From: Stictocephala bisonia
Lineage: Eukaryota > Arthropoda > Insecta > Hemiptera > Membracidae
NCBI GenBank assembly: GCA_035578905.1
Contig: JAQJVL010000155.1
Span: forward strand, 868,001 to 932,000
Direction: 5' to 3'
Length of the DNA stretch: 64,000 nucleotides
Shown here: in pieces, positions 36,850 to 47,871 of the stretch
Layout: every line of letters begins with the position of its first letter
Numbering within the stretch: position 1 is the stretch's first letter
Translations under genes and position numbers: made by a program
Notes under the pieces: model-generated
Database searches by the model: none
Told to the model about the DNA's origin: nothing
Seen by the model: the letters and a program-made list of their open reading frames with translations, nothing else

Positions 36850-37034
36850 ATATAAAATAAATTACCTCTGTCAACAGTTCAAATTTGTTGTGATGTGTAA
36901 CAAAAACTTTATACAATTTTTGTTTTAAAATGTTCATTGAAACCTTTGTGGTATTGTATTTGAAGACCGCATAATTATGCTGAAACGATCGTTATACACA
37001 TCACAACAAATTTGAACTTTTGACGGAGGTAATT

Positions 37035-37045
<11 letters not shown>
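36850..37045. repeat. Inverted repeat with about 50-bp arms
   Basis: AAATTACCTCTGTCAACAGT then TCAAATTTGTTGTGATGTG (about 36,860-36,898) is mirrored by CACATCACAACAAATTTGAA then CTTTTGACGGAGGTAATTT (about 36,997-37,034), with roughly 90 bases between. The right arm runs directly into the (TA)n tract. It looks like a small foldback element. Confidence 0.85.

Positions 37046-37110
<65 letters not shown>
37036..37110. repeat. (TA)n microsatellite, about 75 bp
   Basis: Uninterrupted alternating T and A, ending at GATCAGGC. It abuts the preceding inverted repeat. The true length may be misassembled. Confidence 0.95.
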
Positions 37111-37113
<3 letters not shown>

Positions 37114-39309
37114 CAGGCTTTTAAAAAGTTAACTTAAGAAAACTAGTTTTTTTAATTTTCTTTTATCAATTTGTAATTTCAAGAGTGAATGGTTACTAAT
37201 ACTTCATAGGGAGTTCAAATAATTGAAGATATTGTAAATCATCACATGAAAGTATAACTTATAACAATGACTTAATGAAGACAGATAACAGAGTCCGTAT
37301 TTTTGTCTTGTGTACCCTACTTTTAAAAGTGTAATTGGTACAGTTTTAGTAAAAAAAACTTCCGTAAAAAATAAAATTTTTTTTAATCATAAGTAGCAAC
37401 AGTTGAGAACTTACAATATTCACAAAATTACTACCCGATTTTTCTTGCATGCTTGACGCAAGCCGCGGCGACTGTACAACTGAAGAAGCCCACCATCGCA
37501 CGAAGCGAAACGTTCGTTGTTCTACATAAATAGCACCCTGGCACAGTCCATAGCGGAAACGTCAGATTGTATGTTTCCATAAACCATGGTCTTTAGATAT
37601 CCAGCCTTCCCTTGACACAGTTCATGTAGGAACTCTCCAAGGTGGGTGGATGGATGGACGAGTGCACAGCATCATGCAACCAAAGGTTACCTACGCCCAC
37701 GAACTCTAATCATTTGTAATAATTATAGGCTTCCTGCATCCTTGAAACTCGTCCTTCTGCTACTGAACGAGTTTACATTTTTTTAAGTTTTAATATTATT
37801 TTGTATTAGAACTGGAAACTTGGGAACAAAATTATTTCGCTTACTTTAAGAAGAAAGTAAATTTCGTGAATTCAGTGGTCTAGTTTGCATGAAAAAACCC
37901 ATTCTGGAATTTGTATTATGAAATTATATTTATTTTTTATGAATTTCATAGTTTGGTTTAATTTTAAGATATCGCAGTGGCGACCTTTATTAGTAATGCT
38001 AGACACCAAAAAGATAAACTTCATCCATTTCATAATGTTTAGAATATTTTACTGGTAAAGGTAATTCTAATTATTTTTAAATCTTTTGTAAAATATTTAA
38101 TTGAAAATGGAAATAAATCATTTTACATTATAAAGTTAGTCTATTAATAGCCAAATATGACTGGATACATATTCATAAAGTCTCTTCCAAATATAAAATG
38201 TATATTAATTCTCATTTGATGATAATATAACATTTTCATACAATCGTAAAAAAATCATGCGTAAACAAAACAAAAATATTCAGGTACTGTACTTATTTTG
38301 AAATAATAAACAGTTACAATTAACAATTAATCCTAGATTTTTGTTCCGTTTAAATATACCCACGCCTTTTAATTCAACGGGTGTTTTAGAGAATTGACAA
38401 CAATTTTGTGCTAACCGTTTAAGATCTGTTGACATCACTAACCCTGGTATGCACATCCTCTTGTTCAACTAGTATGTCCCGTCTCATACAAATCGAGAGG
38501 AATCATTTGTATTAAAATTATAAAGCTTTCGGGATTGCACCAATTTAAATACCAGAGACGAACAGATAATTTGATCGTAGCTATTGAAACTGTTGAGTTG
38601 TAAAATAAAAATTAACAAAATATACAACGCATGTGAGTAGTTCTATCAGAAAGATCGATAACGTTTATAAAAAAAACATAAATTAAAAAAACAAAACTAA
38701 TAAAGGTCTCAATTTACTTAACAATTTTAGTTCTAGCATTTCAGTTCACCCTCGAGTCTTGGTTATGGACACGAAAACGTTAAGATTTTGTCTAACAATT
38801 GAAGCCCCATTTATACAGCAATCAAATTCATCGTGCGGATTAATGGAGATCATTGTTGTCACAAATGCCTTCAGTGACGGCCACTGTCACTCACACTCTC
38901 AACCCCTAAATAGAATCTTATCTCATTCGATGATTTCAGCCCATTAGAGCTAATGACTTCGGCAATAAGTCACATTCAGTGACTTTACGTTCAATGTTAA
39001 AATGGTAACAAATGATCAGCTAAGCCATATTTTTGAATGGATAAAACAGAACACTAACAAATGAGAGAAAGTCGGTTGTTTCCCGGAGAACGTGTATGCT
39101 TATTTGAATAGTTTTCATATAATTGTAGGTTTCCTGTTTTATTTCGGTTACATAAATTTATAACTGACAAAGGAACAGTAGCACTGCTTGATTCATGATA
39201 TCTGAGAGAAATGATTCCCATAATTTATTCATATTTGTTCTTATAATTTTTAAAACATATTTAGGCCTACTTACACTGGAGTTCGTTGTATTAAAATTTT
39301 GAATTCGTA
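37111..39309. other. Intron sequence with a possible Penelope-like tail
   Basis: At 37,478-37,523 the phrase ACTGAAGAAGCCC, a short spacer, then GAAGCGAAACGTTCG resembles the tails of Penelope-like and other retroelements, but no coding remnant is beside it. Other short frames (38,280-38,468 minus; 38,759-38,947 plus) have no motif. Confidence 0.3.
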
Positions 39310-39383
39310 CCTACTTTTGTTTCCTAAAAACAATGTAAGTCGACTACCTACTTTTGTTTCCTAAAAACAATGTAAGCCGACTA
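39310..39383 (+). repeat. 37-bp direct duplication
   Basis: CCTACTTTTGTTTCCTAAAA, then ACAATGTAAG, then a T/C difference and CGACTA, is present twice head to tail with one mismatch, indicating a recent local duplication. Confidence 0.95.
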
Positions 39384-41002
39384 CAGTAATTAGTTTATTT
39401 ATTTATAGAAACGTTAACTATTCCGGGCTTAAGTGGATCTTAAAGGCTCATAAAATCGCGCGATAACGAAAAGAAGAAAGATCTATCAATATCACTAATT
39501 TTAACACAATTCTTAAATTTCTCATAAAACATCCATAACTTCCGTCACTTGAAAATAGCTTCGCATTACACATTTGTCATATATGACTATCTGAAAGTTT
39601 TATAATACTGTACAATCACTTGTTTGCATAAGACTGTGATCAATTACGTTAGCGTCAAGAATTCAAGTTAAACAGGTCTGTCATTTATGACGAGACACGA
39701 GGTGCGAAAGGTCTGTGCGACCTTGGCAGCTATCTGAACTTGATATCTCATTGGCTACATAAGTTACGGTATTTGAATAGTAGAAGATGACAGCCCTTAT
39801 CGCAGGCAATAAGTACTCTACATATTGAAGGTATTTTCAAGGTCAGGTTGAACGGTACAAGGTTTTTAATTTTGAGGTCAAATGACGTCCGTTTGAAACG
39901 AAAGTCAACATTTGTTTGCCTGTGCAAAAAACGAAACAGGCCTGTGTAAAAAATACGAAAAGGACATAACTTGTGCATAAAAAGATTACAATAATTATAG
40001 ACCAGTAGGCCTCTTAACATTTTTATTTGAATTTTACCAAATATTTTTGTACTTATTCCACGATTAGTTCTACTTTGTACCGTCCTAAACTCAGATGTAA
40101 AATAGTTACGTACAAAATAACCGATTATTCAACGTACATAGAGTTGTGGCATAGAATAAACAAAGTTAAGTAGCGACATATTTTCACTGCACAGCACATC
40201 TGTTGGAATGAATCAGTTCCGTCAAGGTCACGTGCTATCTACCTTACTTATCCCTGTATCATGAATGTTATTATTCAGGCCTACTCGTATATTAAAAACT
40301 ATTAGGCCAGCAATATTTTGGTAGTAGAAATATTATTTGTCGAAGTGACTACTTTTTATGGCGGATTATGGATGTAGGTTATGTTTTGTAGAGGAAAATC
40401 TTTCGTTTCGCGTCACGGAACACTTTAATACATATATACACTTTATTTAAGCATTATACATAGGGGACTCATATATTGCAAAGTTGAAACTAATTAAAAT
40501 GCAAATTAGATTCAACAATGTCAAAAGATAAAAAAGTACCGTACAACAAAATATGACACAACAATAGATACAGCTACTGTGTTTAAAGGATATTTCGTAA
40601 GATTTCATTCAAGAATTTTTATTTATTATTTCAGTTATCATAAACCCATAGTTTTATTTTTAGTATATAATGAAAATGAAAATAGACTAAGAAGTTATTT
40701 TGGATATACCTGTAATCGATTGTAGTGAAAATATTACTGACCAAATTACAGAAATTAACGATAATAGTGACAGTGTTTAAGTATTTATTTATTTAATTTT
40801 TAGAAGTCAGTAAGAATTGTAATACATAGGCCATAAAATGTAAAAAAAATACAAAACAAAAACTATTAAATTTTCAATGACTTGATAGTCTTATTACATT
40901 AAATATAAAAAAATAATAATTTTTTACTAACACATTTTTTCAAGATATATTTATAGTCACAGCCCTCCGTAGAAAGTACTGTAGTCACTTCTAGAAGACT
41001 TT
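39384..41002. other. AT-rich intron sequence
   Basis: A minus-strand frame at 39,748-40,020 has no recognisable family. No shared repeats. Confidence 0.35.
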
Positions 41003-41460
41003 CAAATCAAATCCTTTATTAACACATAATATTTGTTACAATTATAAATTTTATTTGTACAAATTTTGTGTCTTGTCAAATTAACTATAACTACTACTAA
41101 TATTATACTGTATCAATTAATTAATATTTAATAATCTTGTACTACAGACATGTGAGGTAGTCGAATGTATGAAATAGTTGTAACTTTGAACACTCAAAAT
41201 ATATATTTAAGCATACATTGAATAATGTTGCCAAATGGATCAAACTGTTATATATATAAATTAAAATAATTTAAAACAATCAAAACTTGGCACTTTCCAT
41301 ATCAGGATAATCCTTTACACTATAGAAGGCATGCGAAAGAAGAAAGGACTTTACTAAATCTTTAAATTTTGAAATATTATTTTCTTTTTTAATTTTTAGT
41401 GGCAATTTGTTAAAAAAATGTAACAAATTCGTTTACACGTACTAAAATGCCCTTACTCCC
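41003..41460 (-). mobile_element. Non-LTR retrotransposon 3' end, minus strand (decayed)
   Basis: Minus-strand translation between about 41,435 and 41,285 reads FNKLPLKIKKENNISKFK followed by DLVKSFLLSHAFYSVKDYPD, the typical end of CR1/Jockey-type pol (compare YFNLLPQNIK and AFYTIDE in the 10.4-kb element). Below it, an AT-rich 3' UTR ends in AATAAAGGATTTGATTTG (complement of 41,003-41,020), a characteristic tail. Upstream the frame carries a stop. The element is dead and strongly 5'-truncated. Confidence 0.75.
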
Positions 41461-43957
41461 CTACTGTGCACAGAACAGCCCTACTGGCGTGGGCTCATCT
41501 AAACCACTTCCCATTATCTGCCATCCAGGTGGAACTTCTATTTACTGGCACTAATTCCCAGAATTTTTTAACTGATTGCGACCAGTTCTGGACGTAAAGA
41601 GAAATGCTAAATGAAACTGGTTTAAAGAAACACATAAGCAAACATACTATTCCAATATCAATAAATAGGGCGGTTCTACTGAAACTGAAAGAGCGCCACT
41701 TGTCGAGATGTAAAATATAATTCGGTTATGATTATAGTAATTTTGTATCAAATTGACCTGAATTTTCTTCAAATTTTATTGAAGTCATAAAGGTCCTATT
41801 TTAAATTTGTTACGGGTACAAAACTATATAAACTACGGATAATTATAGTTATATATAATTTGGAAGCTTACGAAGACAATAATGAACTAAGCGCTAGGGT
41901 ATTCTTCATATTTGCATAGTTCATGCTAAAATATGAAAGCATGTACTTTGTGTATTTTGTGCTTACATTGTAATAAATTTATGTTGTGTGACGTCACATG
42001 TAATGTTTAAAAAATAAAGTGAAAATATCACCAGCATCTATAGTTCGTTATACAACCTAACACAATCAAAAATGGAAACAGTCTAATATTAGAATAGCAC
42101 CAGTATTTTATTATTCGCAGAGTTATTTTACTTATCACTTAAGTTAATGTTTTAAATTTATCAGTCTGATTCCCCAGAAGAATATTACAATTAGGCCTAC
42201 CAAAAAATTTGACGAAATATTTTAAGTTATCATTCTATAAAAAAAATTCTGAACTGTACTTGAAAATAAATAACGTCATATAATATAGCTAATGTTTTTC
42301 TTGTCTTAACCCACTACAATCTATATGCTTATAACGCTATAAATTGATTGAAGACGTGTAATTAACACGACTTTAATAAATTTACATTATCAGAAAAGTT
42401 TCTCGAAGAAAAAAGTACGAAATACTATTTAGTATTTTGTTATTACAGATGTACATGTTCTCAATTCAACTTGTCCCCGACTATATGCTTACATTTACAG
42501 TACTTTCTAATAACATTTACTACAACTACACGTAGATAGCGTAATCTTTGTATTACAAGCTGAACAAACTGGTTTGTCACCGACTATAGACGTTAGGTTG
42601 CCACGCAGTCTGCACTGGCTGTTATGCAATCTGCAATGCACTGATAAGCCCTAGCCAACGAGTTTATCACTCCTTATCAGCCCGAGTAATGCATACAACA
42701 AAATACTTCACAGTTCAACCGGATCGCCTTCGGGCGAAACAAGCAAATCCCATATAGACGAAATTTGCTTTATAAATTACAATCATATATTACAGCTGAG
42801 AAGGAACGTTGAAATTTAATAAATTCTTGCTACAAGTCGCACGGAGCAAAATATATATAAAAATCAAACTGCCTGACAGTAATATAAGTTTAGCTATGTA
42901 ATTCTATAATTTAATACAGGATTTTAAATATTGTAATTTGATACAAAGCACATAAGAACATGGGTGACAATCGTTATATAAAATATGGACGAAAACAGAT
43001 TAACTACAAAAGATTAGTTCGAATTGTCTCCAATTCAGAATAAAAATATTCTCTCTAACGTGTGTAATTCACTTATAGTACAACATCTACAAGACTAAGG
43101 CAGCAATGTTAACTAGATTTAATGAAATTTGTATCGTTAAAACTCACTTTAATAAAAGTTACTAAACAAATTAAGGTGACTTTACGGTGCAGTCACGTTT
43201 AAAACGTTACATCTAGGCACATTGCGTAACGACTAACGAGCAACTAAATTTAATATAAATAGATTTAAACTATATAATATTTCACCGTAAAATTAAGACA
43301 AATTTAAGGAATTTAAACAAATAATAACGATAAATAAAACCACATAGCCTAAGTCTAGTAAATAATTACAGACTTATTTAATTCACTACGACCGTTTATA
43401 AAAACTATTCGTATGAATCAAATACCATAAAAAAAGAAAATGTTAGCAAAGTGAAAACGAACTGCAAAATAATATGTATATGCATGATTTGAAATTATTT
43501 AAATTAATATATATGAGAAAACTACTGCATACTCCGTATACTATTGTACAAATGACTATTGTATATAAATAAACCTAATACTTTTGTACTATCTTTGATA
43601 AATTTATATTAAATTATTATAATCAGCCTAGAATAATATAATCTTGATATTTAAGATTATGACAAATATAATCACAAAGATAGAGGACGACAAGTATAAT
43701 GATTGTTAGACATTTAAAATAGCATGACTTGGAAAAGTGAATAGAATAAACGGAAAATAATTTAAAGTTAAGTTTTAGATATATCTAACCTTAGTTTTAG
43801 AATAAATTCAATAATAAGTTAGATCAGATCACAATGAAAACTAACCTTGTATCTTAGCCACTTTTCAACTCAACGATGTATACATATATGAGTTGATTTT
43901 GCTTAGTCACGAGTTTAGATTAATTATTATTCAATTATCGGTAATAGGGCCTAGGTT
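41461..43957. other. Intron sequence, mostly AT-rich
   Basis: 41,940-42,005 (GTGCTTACATTGTAATAAAT then TTATGTTGTGTGACGTCAC) resembles the end of the 54.5-kb foldback arm. A UUCG-capped hairpin CGCCTTCGGGCG is at 42,725-42,736, in a GC-richer patch (42,590-42,740). No gene. Confidence 0.35.
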
Positions 43958-44099
43958 CTAGTACGTGCTTTTACCTATATTAATTAATATAATTCCAATT
44001 AATTTGTTTTCAGATAATACATTTAAACCTAGTACGTGCTTTTACCTATATTAATTAATATAATTCCAATTAATTTGTTTTCAGATAATACATTTAAAC
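43958..44099 (+). repeat. Near-perfect 71-bp tandem duplication
   Basis: CTAGTACGTGCTTTTACCTA, then TATTAATTAATATAATTCC and AATTAATTTGTTTTCAG, repeats with an exact 71-base offset and no seen differences within the unit. The recent duplication lies about 1.2 kb inside the intron from the first coding exon. Confidence 0.95.
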
Positions 44100-45248
44100 T
44101 TAATGGAATACAACAGGAAATATATGGCTAAATTAACTTGCAACACAGTTATAAAAGGTTTCGAACATACGAATCACAATTGAACACTCAATATTTCGAA
44201 GAACAATTTTTTTTAACTTTCAGATTTTGCCCTGTACAAAGTTCAGACACAAATGTAACCAATTGTATCAAACTGAAGAAAAAATAATAATAATAACTAG
44301 GTGGTATCAACATTTATTTTTAACAAATATTAAAATTTTGAGGTGATATCCTAAGCTCAAAACTTTAAAAGTGAATTCCATAAAAAAATACTAATAACAT
44401 TTAACACGAGGATAATAAATTAAAAGATTAAGTATTATTATAATATATTTGGTAGTTGGCAAATTAGTGTCCAGAAAATAGGAATTTCAACTATAAAATC
44501 GAGGATGGGAGAATATACTCGTTCACAGATTTTGTTGATCAAAATTAAATTACAAGCTAAACAAAACGGATTGAGAAGTGTTTTTTAGTTTTTAAAGCAG
44601 AGAGACCGATCTCCGTCCATTTCACAGCACTGACATAGTTGCCAGTATTGATACATCTCTTCTTAAATCCCTTCTCAAGGACAAATATAACTGCTACAAA
44701 CGACTCTTTCTTAATTCTTAAGCTATATTGAGTGATTCAAAGCTTTGAATAGTATACAGCATAATGGATTCGATCAACTTTGTTGGTAAAATAGAGTATA
44801 GATTAAATTTACTAGCAAGTCACTATAGTATTAACAAATTTACTATGACTGATAGGCCTACGTAAAGTTAATTTTTCTGTCTAGGGGCAAACTTAAAATT
44901 AATAATTTAATTTTTGGCATTCATAATGTAAAAAATACGTTTTTTACGTTAAGAATATAAGTAATCGCAACTTACTAGGGACGAAAGTCTGTATACATAA
45001 ATATCATTTTCGAAATAAGTAGGCCCAAAACTGGATTCATTTCCACTAGTACATTCGAAAAATAAGGTTTATAAACCGAGTTTGGAGCAATAAACTTAAA
45101 TAACAAGTTAATTTTTAGACCTATTTAAAGAACGAACTTCAAATCAGTAGATATTTTTAATAACTGATTTTTATTAGAAACCAATCTATGTTAAATTTTT
45201 AATTAACATAACGTTGAAATTGGATTAAAAATACACTTGAGAATAGAA
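44100..45248. other. AT-rich intron sequence
   Basis: No gene or shared repeat recognised. Splice-donor side of the SoxC intron. Confidence 0.35.
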
Positions 45249-45260
45249 TTAAATTCTCAC

Positions 45261-45380
45261 CTGAGTTGCATCTGAATATGGAGTTGATGAATTTTTATCC
45301 ACTAACTGGCTGCCAAACAGAGGGAGTCCACTAGAAGTTGGACTATCGGAACGACTTATGTCGCCTTGCTGGGGCACCAT
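45261..45380 (-). CDS. SoxC: SoxC transcription factor, first coding exon
   Basis: Encodes residues 1-40: MVPQQGDISRSDSP, a Ser/Thr-rich middle, and YSDATQ at the end. The start ATG has A at -3 and G at +4. The MVPQQ start is like the MVQQ start of vertebrate Sox4/Sox11. The exon ends at a strong donor CAG|GTGAGA and joins in phase 0 to the ACG AAG AAA of the main exon, giving [11 protein letters not shown] before the HMG box. Just upstream of the ATG is TTGTTTTTTAAG, a good acceptor, so a further 5' untranslated exon is likely. The pairing is inferred from phase, strand and N-terminal resemblance; no intermediate coding exon was found, but the 27.6-kb gap means one could have been missed. 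Confidence 0.7.
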
Positions 45381-45392
45381 CTTAAAAAACAA
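45381..45392 (-). other. Putative splice acceptor before the SoxC start codon
   Basis: On the minus strand a pyrimidine-rich TTGTTTTTTAAG ends at the base before the ATG. If used, the 5' UTR continues in an exon at higher coordinates. The in-frame codons upstream (ITLFFK) would then be intronic and not coding. Confidence 0.5.
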
Positions 45393-45499
45393 TGTTATAC
45401 ATAACCCACAAACACTTGAAACAAATTTCTCACTTTCACAAAAAATACACTTTTTCAATCGTACAGAAACGACGGGTTTGTAAATTTCTCAATACTTAG

Positions 45500-45760
45500 A
45501 CAAAACTTCAAAGCACACGTCAATTCCCGTATCCTCCTTCAGATGACATTTTGACCAAGCATGCAATCCAATGCCATCCAAAAGACTGACTGAACACCGC
45601 GTGGAGAGACTGGGATATCCTCACAGAACACAACAAACCAGAGTAGTGGTGGGGGTGAATATGGGACTGCGCGCGCAGGAGACGCCGGGTGGGTCTCAAC
45701 ATAGCTGAGTAAAGCCAACAAAACACACTGTGCTACACTCTTATGTCTATTCATTGGTTA
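45500..45760 (-). promoter_or_regulatory. GC-richer patch, candidate SoxC promoter or 5' UTR exon
   Basis: The only GC-rich, CpG-containing block immediately upstream of the first coding exon (GCGCGCAGGAGACGCCGGG on the plus strand). On the minus strand it has TCAGTC initiator-like pentamers (complement of 45,584-45,593). Two minus-strand frames are short and unrecognised. No TATA box at the right spacing was found. The role is inferred from position. Confidence 0.3.
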
Positions 45761-46805
45761 ATACAGAATCTAGTTAATTAATTAGTACTAGGAATAATGG
45801 ATTTTTAATTCAATTAGAGTGCACATGTCAACAGTTTTAATTAAATCACGGTAAAACAATGTTGGCTCTACCAATGTTTTAACAAAAGAAACTTTTAATT
45901 AGATAAGTAATTTTGTTATTTCAAATATTTAGTTGTGATGCAATCAATGTTTCCTGGAAGAAATAATCTATCAATATTCTCTAAAATTGCATTTACCTGC
46001 TGATGAGTACAGTTCCAGCAGTATATTATATTTTAATTTGATGTACGCAGTTTCAATACGATATTTTAATTTAGAGTAATTTTGATGAATATTCAAATTT
46101 TTCTATAGGATATTTATTTAAACAATGTTCATTAACCCTTGAAAAAACATACTTTTAGTTTAAAAACACTGATTAATTGTTATCCCATTTAATTTGTTGT
46201 TTCAGACATATGTAGTTTTTCATACTCTTTGTGTAAAAATTGTAAAATTCGATCCCTTAAAACTAATATAGCCTATTCTAATATTAATATGCCACTATAA
46301 AAGTCCTATAAATAAATCACACAATATAATACAATACAATTTTAGCTGTGTATCATACCATTTTCCCCAATAAATTATATTCAACATTTTTTATATTTAT
46401 TTTTCTATGAAACAGATTCTCACGTTACCCGAGCTCACCGTTGTGAAGCTATGGACAAGTCAAGAACGAATGAGGCTTTATCCATTGCAAACCTGTCCCA
46501 CATACGAATTGAAGTTTCAATTCTAGCCGTCCAGGTCGCAGCACTGGACAGGGTCAAATTAATTTGTATTGAAAATGCAATAATAATGGAACGTCCCTAT
46601 TCGATTCGTGACAACACTGTTGTACTTCGTTTGTTCTACTAATTTATAAATGTATATATTTTAGAAATAATTAAAACATAATAAGTTAGTATCTAAATTA
46701 ATGAATAATTTTTACACGCGAGAAATTATATTGAAAATTAATTTGTTTATATTGTGTTGTTTAAGGTCTAGTGAATAATGATTTAATGCAGTATATTAAA
46801 AAGTA
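45761..46805. other. AT-rich upstream sequence
   Basis: Short plus-strand frame 46,451-46,642 without motif. No repeats of the window's families. Confidence 0.35.
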
Positions 46806-46950
46806 AGGGATCTTTTCCTTCCGTTAATTCACTACAATAACCGTAACCGTAACTTAGGTTAACCTAACATAACATAAACCCAACCTAACCTAACCTAACC
46901 TAACGTAACCTAACCAAAGTAGTGGCAGTGAGTTAACGGAGAAGGTCCAT
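46806..46950. repeat. Small foldback with a (CCTAA)n core
   Basis: The left arm GGATCTTTTCCTTCCGTTAA then TTCACTAC (46,809-46,835) is mirrored by GTAGTGGCAGTGAGTTAACG then GAGAAGGTCC (46,919-46,948). The core holds CCTAACCTAACCTAACCTAA (46,883-46,902), the complement of the TTAGG telomere repeat, with CGTAACC variants. Confidence 0.8.
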
Positions 46951-47629
46951 AATAAAGCATTTATCAGTTATTGTAAAATTTTTCATAGGACCAATAAACA
47001 ATAGTTTTATGAAACCATGGATTACGTGCTCATCCGCACATATAACAAGATGGTTAAACACCTTTTCCTCAATTCCTTTCCAATGCTTCATATACAGATG
47101 AAATCGCCATCTTGGAACGCCTTCAGTTGAATGACGATCTAAACAACTGATTATTTGTGTATAATAGATACCTTGCTCTTGCACAGTTACTGTCGAGTGA
47201 TAAACATACAGATGGATATCACTCGACCAATCTCATGTACTACACTTAAAAAACGATCTTTAAATTTATCCTTACAAATTTCTTTTCGGTAGAAATAAGT
47301 TACGTTGATCTGTACTACATGACTGCCATATGACCTATTACAAGCTCCGTTGACAACACTGAATAAGTAAAAGTAAGACAGATCATTCTAATCATGCCAA
47401 ACATGCATTAACATGGCATGTAGAACCTGGCAGAGTTCTTAAGATTTTATCAACGACAGTTAATCTGTCAATCTGTGAATAACAATTACCGGATTGTGCT
47501 AGAAGTATAAAAACATAAAGAAGTTCGTGAGAGATAAAATATACTAATATAAATTCGAAAAGGAAGTAAAGAAATATTTTTTGCAAAATTTACGTAATAT
47601 CCTTACAAGCTTAGCAAGTGAATAATTTT
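46951..47629. other. Non-coding sequence
   Basis: Minus-strand frames 46,933-47,184 and 47,392-47,586 are not recognisable. A SACTCGA-type inverted phrase (CTGTCGAGTGATAAACATAC versus ATCACTCGACC at 47,190-47,227) is of unknown meaning. Confidence 0.3.
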
Positions 47630-47820
47630 GACACACTCGAGCCTCCAACCGTTACTAATTTTTGGAACTGCTTGCAATTTTGTTGACTATCAGAAGACCG
47701 GTTGTCTGTCCACCCGTCCCCAAACCTTTTTGTGATTGAACAGTCATGGCAGTTTACTCTCCTTCCCCACTTGGCCACCAGGCAGCGCCAGTTATCAGTA
47801 GCTGACAACTACGTTTTCCA
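47630..47820 (+). repeat. R3 repeat, copy 2
   Basis: Direct copy of 21,480-21,665 with small indels: GACTATCAGAAG, ACCGGTTGTC, CAGTCATGGCAGTTTACTC, CCTTCCCCACTTGGCCACCA. Non-coding. Confidence 0.7.
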
Positions 47821-47871
47821 GTTGAACATTACTTCACTTGAATATGTTTCACTCATAAATTGTTTACCATG

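Larger units (their letters stand above)
17626..45260 (-). other. SoxC intron (about 27.6 kb)
   Basis: Bounded by donor CAG|GTGAGA (exon end 45,261) and acceptor TTTCAG|ACG (exon start 17,625), both on the minus strand, phase 0. It separates the 40-codon N-terminal exon from the HMG box exon. It holds a SINE, two DRE-rich MITEs, an R2 repeat, an R1 copy, tandem arrays and a (TA)n tract, plus several GC-richer islands listed separately. No other coding exon was recognised inside it. Confidence 0.75.

Noticed and set aside
42725..42736. UUCG-capped hairpin followed by GAAAC as a hammerhead ribozyme
   Set aside because: No CUGANGA upstream at a workable distance.
46880..46914. A telomere or chromosome end
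   Set aside because: Only a few TTAGG-type units, flanked on both sides by tens of kilobases of ordinary sequence.
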